64,000 nt of DNA from the NCBI RefSeq assembly GCF_030936135.1, contig NC_082595.1:112484334-112548333 (forward strand). Reading direction: 5' to 3'. The first letter of the stretch is position 1. Each line of letters starts with the position of its first letter. The DNA comes from Gavia stellata (lineage: Eukaryota; Chordata; Aves; Gaviiformes; Gaviidae). The notes under the pieces are model-generated. The model was not told the origin of the DNA. It ran no database searches and worked only from the letters and a program-made list of their open reading frames with translations. This document shows positions 1 to 9,224 of the stretch, in pieces. Both the position numbers and the translations under genes were made by a program.

Positions 1-2335
1 CTAAACGCTTATTCTTCTGCTCAGGGGACACCTCTTTATGTTCGCATGTTACAGTTAGACCCGTCAGCAGCAGGAAGGCATGGGCTCTGTAAACATCTTG
101 CTCCTTCAGACTCAGATACTCCTTATGTCCCATTTGCATTTCATTTATCATGAAGATAATTTCCGGACATCCAAGGAGGTACTGAAAAGTGTGGCTTTCC
201 ACCTGGTATCCTGTGCTGGTCGTAATTAAGAGCACCAACAGCTCTATGTCTTTCTGTGCCCTTTCCTGGAGAAACTGGAGTAAGGAATAAACAGCTAGGC
301 TTGCAGTCAAGGTGGCTTTTATCTTTGCTTCATGAATGGCAGATGCAGAGGTTTTTGGTGCATAGGTGACTTCCTGGATGTACTCCTTCATTTGCAGCAG
401 TGTCTTGGTGAGATCTTCAAGCTCAGAAACATTGGGAGTTTCGGGAAGCATGTGCTCAGTATGGAAGATCCATTGCATAATGAAGGAAGACCTGGGGAAG
501 TCCTTGACAGAATAGACATGAGGATCCAGGAGGCACCTCAAGAGAGACTTGATGTAGATGGTGTTTTCTGGAGGTGACTTCTTGCAAAACAGAACAGTAT
601 TCACCAGGAACTCCTGCAGTGATTTGTCCGACAGGCATACGTTGATCCAGACACTATGGTTTTTGGTTTTTTCATTCAGATTCTGTTTGAAATCTATCAG
701 GGTGAGCAGTTTCTTTTCATCCACCGTCACCTCCCAGGCCTTCACGCACTCCATGAAAGCTCTGGCCTCTTCCACTGTACTGACCAGTTCCTCTCCAAAC
801 ATGGTGCCGATGCTGTAATTCGTTAATGCTTCGTACGCAGCCCTGAGGCTGCTGCTCATTTGATAGGTGGACTTGAAATCGCTGCTGTGATTGAACAGGA
901 TCACATCCCACACTGGGATCAGCTGAAAGCCTCGGTCGATAACACACCAGGTTGTGTTATTAGTTACAAGCCCCAATTTCCACTGAGGAAGAGAATCCGT
1001 CTCTGATGGGCCCCCTGTGTTGGTCACGTAGACCTGAACTGCTGTGTAGGCACTCCTTCTGTCTCCTCCCTGAAAAGAAGCCTGTGAGCTGGATTTTGAA
1101 ATATCCGTGTCCGCTGCCACGCTGACACTGAAGCCGCTGTAGCTGGCCCCGATGTGGCAGTTCAGTGCCTCAGATGCTTGTCGCTTCATTTCTTCCCGCT
1201 CCTCAGCTCTGAATCCTTCCGTAGATGCCTTCCACCAGAATATCCCCCCAAAGTGGAGGGGACCCTGGTTTACGTGGGACCCAAACCTGCTGAAGAAGCT
1301 TGCACACCTGCTCTTCAGCATGTTGGACCTGTCTGCTTCCTGAGTGATGCTCCAAAGATGCTCGATGTCTTGCAGCTCCCGCAGGGCCGCATCTGAGAGG
1401 CGAAGCTGATGCTTTTGGAAGTAGCAGGAGGCCAGAGGGATGTACTGGTACTTGGTGGTGCAAATGTAGCTCTGCTCAGAGTGGGACTGGTGGGTGTCCT
1501 CTGACCGCGAAGAGCTGCTGTAATCTACATCAGCTTCAATGTTAAACCCCCAGAACCTGGCTTTGGCAGAAACGCTGATGCTGAACCCCAGCTGCTCCAT
1601 GGACTTGGTGAAAGTGGCTTCTGCTGCAGAGCAGGAGAACTCCTTCCTCTCAAGCAGCGACCCTTGCTCTGGTCCAGCAAGCTTGAATCCATCGGGAACC
1701 CTGATGAGCTGGTCTCGCTTCGCCAGCACATCTGCGAGGCTACTGGTTCTGTAAATGCCCTGCAGGGCCAGTCCCCCCGACGCCCGCCTCAGAACCTCTA
1801 TGTCGGAGACGTTCTCACCCCTGCCCACTGACGACTCCTGCTGCTCCAGCTGCTTCTGGATGCTCTCCAGCACATCCACCAGTGACTTCTCCGGTGGTGC
1901 CCAGTACTCTTTGGGAATGTCCATGGCTTGCCATAAAGCCTCCTCTTTCTGTCTTATAACGTCCTTGCTGTGGCTCCGGCTGTTGTGCATTTCTTTCAGC
2001 TCCTTCAGGGCTAGCTTGGCCGCTTCTTGTCTCTGCTTTGTCGTCTCCAAGCGCTCCTTCTGCAGCTCCTCAAAAGTTGCTTTGTTGTCTGTTAGTTCCA
2101 GGAGTTTTCGGAGCGCCCTTAGTTCCCAGGGGTACCGTGCTTCACACTCCAGCTTAAGGTAGTCTTCATATTGCAGATGTTTCAGGGCTTCTCTGGACTT
2201 GACTCCCAGTATCTCCGACAGTTTGGGGAGCCAGTATCCATCATCCAGTCCTTCCTTCTCACAAGCTTCTGCCAGTAGTTTTTTAGCTAGATGTGCCTTT
2301 TCATCACCCTCTAGTATGTCCTGCTGTGAATCCAT
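1..2335 (-). CDS. Interferon-induced very large GTPase (VLIG/GVIN-like), N-terminal part, open at left edge
   Basis: An uninterrupted reading frame of 778 codons runs from an ATG at 2335 leftwards off the window. The ATG sits in a strong context (CAGCCATGG) right after a polypyrimidine tract and acceptor AG at 2338-2339, so at least one 5' non-coding exon lies upstream. The first ~80 residues contain the very-large-GTPase N-terminal pattern (YWLPKL, then LQYEDYLKLE and RYPWE). A charged, coiled-coil-like stretch follows at about residues 75-170. Then comes the long conserved N-terminal region of the family, with FFSRFGSHVNQGPLHFGGIFWW-type motifs at about residue 355. Known family members exceed 2000 residues and are coded largely by one giant exon. 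The GTP-binding part would lie left of the window, so no P-loop is visible here. The family is cytosolic or nuclear and is induced by interferons; its biochemical role is poorly defined. The orthologue or paralogue number cannot be decided from this part. Confidence 0.85.
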   Translation of the reverse strand, partial: MDSQQDILEGDEKAHLAKKLLAEACEKEGLDDGYWLPKLSEILGVKSREALKHLQYEDYLKLECEARYPWELRALRKLLELTDNKATFEELQKERLETTKQRQEAAKLALKELKEMHNSRSHSKDVIRQKEEALWQAMDIPKEYWAPPEKSLVDVLESIQKQLEQQESSVGRGENVSDIEVLRRASGGLALQGIYRTSSLADVLAKRDQLIRVPDGFKLAGPEQGSLLERKEFSCSAAEATFTKSMEQLGFSISVSAKARFWGFNIEADVDYSSSSRSEDTHQSHSEQSYICTTKYQYIPLASCYFQKHQLRLSDAALRELQDIEHLWSITQEADRSNMLKSRCASFFSRFGSHVNQGPLHFGGIFWWKASTEGFRAEEREEMKRQASEALNCHIGASYSGFSVSVAADTDISKSSSQASFQGGDRRSAYTAVQVYVTNTGGPSETDSLPQWKLGLVTNNTTWCVIDRGFQLIPVWDVILFNHSSDFKSTYQMSSSLRAAYEALTNYSIGTMFGEELVSTVEEARAFMECVKAWEVTVDEKKLLTLIDFKQNLNEKTKNHSVWINVCLSDKSLQEFLVNTVLFCKKSPPENTIYIKSLLRCLLDPHVYSVKDFPRSSFIMQWIFHTEHMLPETPNVSELEDLTKTLLQMKEYIQEVTYAPKTSASAIHEAKIKATLTASLAVYSLLQFLQERAQKDIELLVLLITTSTGYQVESHTFQYLLGCPEIIFMINEMQMGHKEYLSLKEQDVYRAHAFLLLTGLTVTCEHKEVSPEQKNKRL

Positions 2336-4346
2336 GGCTGTGGAAGAGGAAAACAGACTTTCTTTAAGGTATGTTATAAGAGACCATGGCCTCTTATAAG
2401 AGGACTCTCCAGCAGTTGGAGGCCCAGGGATTCCTCCTACCCAGCTGCTGGAGCCCAGCCTAGGACACCCCAAGACCTGGGGGTCTCTGTCCTGGGACAG
2501 TAGATGCTGCTTTCCCATTTGCAGCTTCAACCCTGAAGCTGAGTGTGTATTCTGGAGACAACACACACACAGACTTGGCCACACAACCTGCCATGGGCAA
2601 GGCGCTGCCTTCAACAGAGACCACATATACCCAAGAGGGCTCATAAATAGATAAATACAGACAGTCATGGGCATTCCTGGATCCCTCGAGCACCAGCACA
2701 GCCCCTCTGTCCATCCAACACCCCTGCCTCCATCCCGCACCCTCTTACCACCCCCACGGGTCTCCTCCTCGCTGGCTGGTCCAGCCTGGTGCTCACCAAC
2801 AAACAGAGGCATGCACTCACACACTCGTCTCACGGGCACCCCCCACTCACAGGACACACTCACCCCAAATACCCAGTGCCAGGCACATGGGCCGTGACCT
2901 GTGGTCCTGCTCCAGCTGCCGGTGTGGAGCCTCTCACTCACACCCGTTCCCCCCAGGAACTGGTTCTCGGAACACACATCGTTCCCACCCCAGTAGATGG
3001 GAAAAATCCAGGTTGTCCCTATCCAGAGCTGTACCTGGAGCGTCCTGTTGGCCCATCATTAGTGACTGGAGACTTTGGGTCTTTGGCATTGTCTCCGGGA
3101 CCCCCTGTCTGTCCAGTTTGTGTCCCTGTGTGGTTTTGTTTACTTTTTCCCCCTTCACTTAGTATCCCATATGCATTGGAAAGGTCCTTGACTGCTAACC
3201 TTAATGGAGCTGACGTTCTCACTGTCCACACGCCTTTATACAATTTTTATTTTTACACTGCTATACAAACCTGATAATTGTCTCTGTCTCAATTCAGCTG
3301 GATACTGAAGAGATTTATTCAGTGCACAAAACCTTCCCGTGCATTCAGCTTTCGTCCTACCAACGACACAAGACTCTTACCAACACAGGTATTGATCCGA
3401 GGTGCTTGTGACAGGGCTCTTGGACCATTTCAGAGCCTTTAGTGTCAGCTTTTCCTTTAAAGTCAGGGAAGATTTAGACAATATGCTCAACGGATGTGGG
3501 GTCTGATTCATCTCACCTCACAGCAGATGCTCCGTTCGGTCAGACGCTTGACTTTCCAGAGGACACAGGCAGCCAAGCTCCCCAGCTCAGCTGACTCAGC
3601 ACACCATCACGCAGCAGGCCTGGGAGACAAGGGTGGGGTGTTAAGATGAAGATAGGGACCACCTCAAGAATTCAGGAGGAAAAAAACTGGGAAGGAAAGG
3701 CCCAAAATCCTAAAGGAGAAGACCAGGTGGCCAGGAGATAGTAAACCATCAACACAGAGGATTCATTCCAGGGAGCAGTGGAGGCCATCCCTTCTCCACC
3801 AGTGATGATTGCCCAGCCAGCAAAGACTCATCAGGGCCTTTTTGGGGCAGAGACCAGACTAGGGTTTCACCTGGGACCTAACCCACATACCCATTGTGTA
3901 CGTTAGCCCAGGGACAGTTTGCGAAGTACGGATCTCCTGCTTTCAGCGCCTCTTCTGCACACAGCAAAAGGTGCCCAGGAGTGACTCAGAACGGGACTGA
4001 ATGCTTGCACACCATAGCAGCATCACGGGGAGGAAGACCAAGCCTGGACATGAAGCCAAAGCTCAATCTGATTAAAAAGGACCCTCCGGTGCCCTACTGC
4101 CTGCTGACCCCTCAAATACTGGCCCTCCTGCCACCATCGTGCAGCCACCAGCAAGGGAGAGCGCAGGGCTCACGCTGCTTTCTCGAGGGGAGAAGACGTG
4201 GAAGGATGGAGAGCAGGCTGAAGGATGGCGAGTAGGCTGGTCTGCGAGAGCAAAGCCTGGAGACCTGCAGAAAAGTCCCAGCTTCAGATACACAGTCATC
4301 TGCTGCTGTGAGTGAAGCTCAAGCCCCCAAAGAGAGGGGGAGAAAC
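2336..4346. other. Upstream/intronic region of the very large GTPase gene
   Basis: Following the acceptor at 2338-2339 this stretch should be the last 5' intron of the minus-strand GTPase gene, possibly with a non-coding exon. Minus-strand GTAAGA donor-like sites occur near 2750 and 3370, but no exon can be fixed. A short CA run lies near 2560-2575. No conserved protein and no recognisable repeat family was seen. Confidence 0.4.
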
Positions 4347-4733
4347 ACCACGGGGCTGGCCCCCACCAGCGACTAAGCACCCACCAGCAGCCTGTGCAGT
4401 CCCACCAGTGGGATGGGGGAGAGAAGTGGAAAAGCAAAAGTAAGAACAACTCCTGGGTTGAGATAAGGAGAGTTTAGCAAGTGAAGGAAGGCTGCGCACG
4501 CTCGCAAAGCAAAGTAGTGTGTTTATTCACTACTTCCCATTGGCGGGCAGATGTCCAGCCGCTCCCTGGGAAGCAGAGCCTCCACGCACGTGATGGCTGC
4601 TTGGGATGGCAAATGCCGCACCCACCATCATCTCCCCTTCCTCCTCCTTCCCCCCAGCTTTGATTGCTGAGCATGACGCCGTGCGGCATGGTCCGCTCGG
4701 GCCACCTGTCCTGGCTCTGTCCCCTCCCAACTT
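4347..4733 (-). mobile_element. Avian endogenous retrovirus LTR, first segment (interrupted by CR1)
   Basis: This stretch aligns by eye with the better-preserved LTR at 15605-16179. Shared blocks include GACTAAGCACC, CCAGTGGGATGGGGGAGAGAA, GGGTTGAGATAAG and TGTCCCCTCCCAACTT. The alignment breaks at 4733, where a minus-strand CR1 begins, and resumes beyond the CR1 at about 5517. The TATA region of the other copy is degraded here (TTGATTGCTGAG), consistent with an older copy. No viral gene is present. The strand is inferred from the better copy. Confidence 0.7.
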
Positions 4734-5516
4734 CACAGAATCACAGAATCACTAAGGTTGGAAAAGACCTGTAAGATCATCAAGTCCAACCATCAACACA
4801 ACCCCACCATGCCCACTAAACCATGTCCCACAGTGCCATGTCCACACGTTCCTTGAACACCTCCAGTGATGGTGACTCCACCACCTCCCTGGGCAGCCTC
4901 TGCCAGTGCTTCACCACTCTCTCAGTAAAGACATTTTTCCTAATATCCAGCCTGAACCTCCCCTGGCGCAACTTGAGGCCATTTCCTCTTGTCCTATCAC
5001 TTGTCACTTGGGAGAAGAGACCAACACCCACCTCCCCACAACCCCCTTTCAGGGAGTTGTAGAGAGCGACGAGGTCTCCCCTCAGCCTCCTCTTCTCCAG
5101 ACTGAACAACCCCAGCTCCCTCAACCGCTCCTCATCAGACTTGTGCTCCAGACCCCTCACCAGCTTCGTCGCCCTTCTCTGGACACGCTCCAGCACCTCA
5201 ATGTCCTTCTTGGAGTGAGGGGCCCAAAACTGAACACAGCATTCGAGGTGCGGCCTCACCAGCGCCGAGTACAGGGGCACGATCCCCTCCCTACTCCTGC
5301 TGGCCACAGTATTTCTGATACAGGCCAGGATGGCGTTGGCCTTCTTGGCCACCTGGGCACACTGCTGGCTCATCTTCAGCCGGCTGTCGACCAACACCCC
5401 CAGGTCCTTTTCTGCGGGGGAGCTTTCCAGCCACTCGTCCCCAAGCCTGTAGCGTTGCATGGGGTTGTTGCGACCAAAGTGCAGGACCCGGCACTTGGCT
5501 TTGTTGAACCTCATAC
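4734..5516 (-). mobile_element. CR1 LINE, 5'-truncated, inserted in an LTR
   Basis: On the minus strand this encodes the C-terminal ~230 residues of CR1 ORF2 without a stop. The order is [57 protein letters not shown] and [13 protein letters not shown], ending near 4816. The 3' untranslated region follows, with the GGTTGGACTTGATGATCTTA block and the terminal ATTCTGTG octamers at the 4734 end. The 5' end is truncated at about 5516, as is usual for CR1. Both flanks are LTR sequence, so this insertion is younger than the LTR. The element cannot be autonomous because the endonuclease and most of the reverse transcriptase are absent. Confidence 0.92.
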
Positions 5517-5632
5517 AACTGGCCTCGGGCCTTCTCGCACTTTGACCTGATACCAGCACTATTTCAGGCTCACGTGCCCGAAATAGCACCGCACGGCTGC
5601 AATGGAGAACATTAACTCCAGCCCAGCTGGAC
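5517..5632 (-). mobile_element. Avian endogenous retrovirus LTR, second segment
   Basis: This continues the LTR interrupted at 4733. Sequence such as ATACCAGCACTATTTCAG, the AAATAGCACCGCACGGCTGC block and ATTAACTCCAGCCCAGC corresponds to the terminal 100 bases of the copy ending at 16179 (TATCAACACTGTTCCCAG and TTAACTCTATCCCAGAC). The outer edge is diffuse, between about 5632 and 5645. Some LTR sequence seems to be missing at the CR1 junction, so a small deletion probably accompanied the insertion. Confidence 0.65.
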
Positions 5633-7416
5633 CCTGAACTAGCACACTTCAAAGGCCCAGCGTGGCTTCATATTTCTTCAAGAATAAGGAAAAAGCCACG
5701 TGCAATTGTGTCAGTGCACGCAGAGGACCACTAAGCTTATTTATGGAACAACTTGGGATCGCTTCCGTCCTTGGAAGCAAACTAGGGAAGCAGTAAGGCT
5801 GGCAGCATGACCTGTCATGGGACTGCCTGCACCCCGCTTCACGGGAACAGCCCCCTCGAGAGTGTTTTCCCCAGCCCTGCCCCAGGGGAACCGGGCTCTG
5901 GAAGCGCTTGTGCCTTTGAGGGGCTGCACCAGGGACCAGAGCACTTCGGGTGGTGAAGTTTAGACGGTGGGAAAGGCTGGGAGAGGTGAATCCCACCATC
6001 ACTCCATAGAAAAGAAAAGGAAAAACTCTCCCCCTAGGCTTGGGGGCAGAGCAGGATGTCCCACGAATGCCGCTCGTTACCCCAGTGCCGCCACGCTCTC
6101 TAACGAGCGGCGTGGGAGGCAGGCACCACCACCCAAGCTGCCCGCACCGCCAGCCCGAGGACTGCACCCTCTGCTTCTGCACCCCCGTTAATGCTGACAA
6201 AGCAAGCTATGGAGAAGGTTATTATCGGTGGTGTTCCCCAAATGATCCGTTTCATTTTCTGAGGCCACGAGGGCACCCGCAGGGCTGCCTTCCCACCTTC
6301 CCTTTGGCCCTGCAGGCTCGCTCTGCCACGTCCCAGCCCGGTCCCCTGTCTCCAGAGCAGGGAAGCAAACGGCACCAGGGTGCAGATGCATGCACAGCTC
6401 CGCAGCCGCCCCGGCTCCCGGCCCCCAGCCCCCAGCACAGCTGGGCTTCAGGCCAGCGCACCCATCCTGACCCACCGTGGGGCTGGGGCGGGCCCAGGGC
6501 GGGCAGGATCAGTGCTGGCTGGGTGGAACGTTTCCCAGCCCGGGCACCGGCTCACGGCAGGGAAAGGGCTCCGCAAGGGGTCTGTCCCTGGAGCAGACAG
6601 TGGGTCCATCCCCATCCAGCCTGGCTGCCAGCTCTTGAAGCCGGGCTTTGCACCTCTGCAGACGTCAGTCTGCCCCTGAATCCCCCCGCCGATGTCTCCT
6701 CCTTCCCCACCTGCTCCTGCTCTGACCCCCCTGCCTCCTTCCTACCCTCCCAGTTCAACCTGTGCAGCACACACAGGTTCCCCAACCTTCCTCAAACACG
6801 TTGGCAAGTAAAGGCTGCTTCCTCTATCCCACGCTCAGAGCAGAGACCATTCACCTGCTGCCCTAAAACCCCTTCTCTCCTCCCCTGGCACCTCTCAAGT
6901 GATGGGAAAACGCATGAAATATGAAGCAGAAGACAAACAAGATCCCTGCTCCATGCTGATCCCTGGCTCCCAGCCCGAGAGCTCATCAGCAAGGTCCTAC
7001 CGTCTCTCTCCTCCAGTGCTTGGCAGCTCCCAGGCTGGTGTCAGCCCAGCCCAAACCCTCCCGTTATGTAGCTCCAGGTCTCAGATGGGTTCCTGCCTCC
7101 TGTTTGTAGGGGCGGGGGGGAGGGCTTCTGGCTTTCCGGCTATCAGGCCATTGCCAGTAGCAGAATGTGAAAGTGAAACTGGGCTGCTGCTACGCTGGAG
7201 CTGAGCCAGGCAGCTCAGCAGGCACCAGCAGCCCCCTGCACCCACACCAGGCTCCCAAATCCTGTCCTGGGCTCTGCACAGGGGTGCCCGTCCAGCGCCG
7301 GCGGGGTGCTGGCAAAGCTGCTGCCTGCCACTGGGGCGAAAGGCAGCAGGGGCTGGGCAGCGCTTGGGGCTCTTGGCTGGAAACCTCCCCGACCTGCTCC
7401 TCTTACGCCCCAATCA
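5633..7416. other. Intergenic GC-rich sequence without a recognised gene
   Basis: Several long open frames exist on both strands, but they overlap each other, have Pro/Ala/Gly/Arg-rich composition and match no family I know. They are best explained by high GC content. The one regulatory signal I can support is the ISRE at 7169-7180. A minus-strand donor-like GTAGGA near 7000 could end a first exon of the GTPase gene, but this is speculative. Confidence 0.4.
7169..7180 (-). promoter_or_regulatory. Interferon-stimulated response element (ISRE)
   Basis: The plus strand reads GAAAGTGAAACT, a perfect match to the ISRE consensus GAAANNGAAACT bound by ISGF3 and IRF factors. It lies upstream of the minus-strand very large GTPase gene, whose family is interferon-induced, and about 4.8 kb before its start codon. 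An upstream 5' exon is expected from the splice acceptor at 2338-2339, so this is a plausible promoter element. No TATA box or transcription start was identified. Confidence 0.6.
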
Positions 7417-8112
7417 TTGAATCACAGAAGGGTTTGGGTGGGAAGGGACCTTTCCAGGCCATCTAGTCCAACCCCCTGCCATGAGCAGGGACATCTCCAA
7501 CCAGACCAGGTTGCTCAGAGCCCCGTCCAACCTGACCTGGAATGTTTCCAGGGATGGGGCAGCTACCACCTCTCTGGGCAACCTGGGCCAGGGTTTCACC
7601 ACCCTCAGCGTGAACAGTTTCTTCCTTCCATCTAGTCTGAATCTCCCCTCTTTTAGCTTAAAACCATTCCCCCTTGTCCTGTTGCTACAGGCCCTACCAA
7701 AAAGTCTCTCCCCATCTTTCCTACAAGCCCCCTTTAAGTACTGAAAGGCTGCAGGAAGGTCTCCCCGGAGCCTTCTCTTCTCCAGGCTGAGCAACCCCAT
7801 CTCTCCCAGCCTGTCCTCACAGCAGAGCTGTTCCAGCCCTCTGACCATCTCCGTGGCCTCCTCTGGACCCGCTCCAACAGGTCCATGTCTTCCCTGTGCT
7901 GGGGACCCCAGAGCTGGACGCAGTGCTCCAGGGGGGTCTCACCAGAGCGGCGTCGAGGGGCAGAATCCCCTCCCTCAACCTGCTGGCCACGCTGCTGGGG
8001 ATGCAGCCCAGGATGCGGTTGGCTTTCTGGGCTGCGAGTGCTCATTGCCGGCTCATGTCCAACTTTTCATCCACCAGTACCCCCAAGTCCTTCTCGGGGC
8101 AGCTGGAGGGGC
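7417..8112 (-). mobile_element. CR1 LINE fragment, older subfamily
   Basis: The minus strand carries the end of CR1 ORF2: [16 protein letters not shown]-like sequence near 8050-8100, then [18 protein letters not shown], then NRTRGNGFKLKEGRFRLD and LPREVVAAPSLETF. The 3' untranslated block GATGGCCTGGAAAGGTCCC follows near 7460. Its protein and 3' end clearly differ from the young CR1 copies at 4.7, 9.2 and 15.1 kb, and the N-terminal part has lost its frame, so it is an older family member. Confidence 0.88.
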
Positions 8113-8289
8113 TCAGCTCCCGCAGGACGAGGTCTCTGCAGCAGAGAGGGATCCCTCTGCCTCCGCAGGAGAGTGGATCTGGCCGGCTGCCCCAGGGTGA
8201 GCTGCCTGTCTCTCCAGGCTTGGCTGAGTGTGGGTCAGGCCCCTGGGGCAGCAGGTGCTTCGCTGTGTTCCTCCGGCTGCCCTGCGGAA

Positions 8290-8429
8290 GATGCTCCAGC
8301 CCCACAGGCGCTGGTCCCAGGGGCTGATGGAGATGCTCCAGCCCTGCAGGCACTGGTCCCAGGGGCTGCATCCCTCCAGCTGCCCTATGGGAGATGCTCC
8401 AGCCCCACAGGCACCAGTCCCAGGGGCTG
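8290..8429. repeat. Imperfect minisatellite, three 37-base copies
   Basis: A 37-base core that begins GATGCTCCAGCCC and ends with CCAGGGGCTG occurs at 8290-8326, 8332-8368 and 8393-8429. The copies are separated by 5 and 24 bases and differ at a few positions. The array lies between an old CR1 and the ISRE at 8.6 kb. Confidence 0.8.
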
Positions 8430-8592
8430 TGAGAGCACTGGGAGCACCCGGCTGGCTGGTTCCTGCAGGGAGCTCTGCCAAAGCAGCGCCTCTTGGCATC
8501 CTCCATCCTCGGCAGGGGTTTGGAGGATAAACTCTCAACCTGAGGAGAGAGAAATGAACTTTTTTGCCTGAAAGCACATGAGCCTGAGGAGC

Positions 8593-8606
8593 AGTTTCAG
8601 TTTCAC
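8593..8606 (-). promoter_or_regulatory. Second interferon-stimulated response element
   Basis: The plus strand reads AGTTTCAGTTTCAC, the other orientation of the ISRE consensus (AGTTTCNNTTTC). Read in the direction of the minus-strand GTPase gene it is GTGAAACTGAAACT. It lies 1.4 kb further from the gene than the ISRE at 7169, with an old CR1 between them. Two perfect 12-base matches in a short interval upstream of an interferon-induced gene family are unlikely to be chance. Confidence 0.6.
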
Positions 8607-9224
8607 AGGCTGCCCCAGCCCACTCCGAGAAGGGCTCCGATTTCTGAGAACTGGAACGGCAGCCGGGTGAAGTACAAGCCAGGAGGAAAAACCACAACCT
8701 GCCCAGAGCCTGTGCAAGGAGCAGCAGCCCGGGAGAGCAGAGAGCAAAGTGCTGTTTGTCTGCCCTCAAGTCATGGCTGCAGACCATGGTCTCCCCCGTG
8801 GGCAATTAATGGGGAGGGGGGTCATTAACATCACGAGGGGGCTCTTGAAGCCTTCCTGCAAATGTGCGTCCCCCTTCCTCTGGCCCAGGGGAGGTCGGCC
8901 AGGTCCCTGTTACTTGGCTGGAGGTGCACAAGGGGAACCCTGTCAACACCCCGAAACAGGAGGTGGATGCAGGAGAGCTCGGGGCCGCAGCAAGGAGTGG
9001 GGAAGGTAGCAGGCAGCAGGTCCTGCAGAGGGGACAGAGATGCTCGGTGCCTCCTCCTGCCTCTGTAGGGGAAGGGTATGGGGCAGCCAGACCTATAGCC
9101 CCGGTATAGGGGATGGAGCCGGCGAGGGACGGGGATGGTGGCTCGTCAGCCATGCTCAAGTCAGCAAGGTCCCTTGAACAAGCCAGGGATGTGGGAGACA
9201 ATCTCCAAAACCATTAGCCGTCGT

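Larger units (their letters stand above)
8113..9224. other. Intergenic stretch with short tandem repeat and ISRE
   Basis: No gene was recognised here. The stretch holds a three-copy imperfect repeat at 8290-8429 and an ISRE at 8593-8606. The remaining open frames are composition artefacts that match no known family. Confidence 0.4.

Noticed and set aside
6040-6924. Open frame of 294 codons on the plus strand
   Set aside because: Proline-, serine- and arginine-rich composition, overlapped by long frames on the other strand, no recognisable domain, no good splice context. Explained by GC content.
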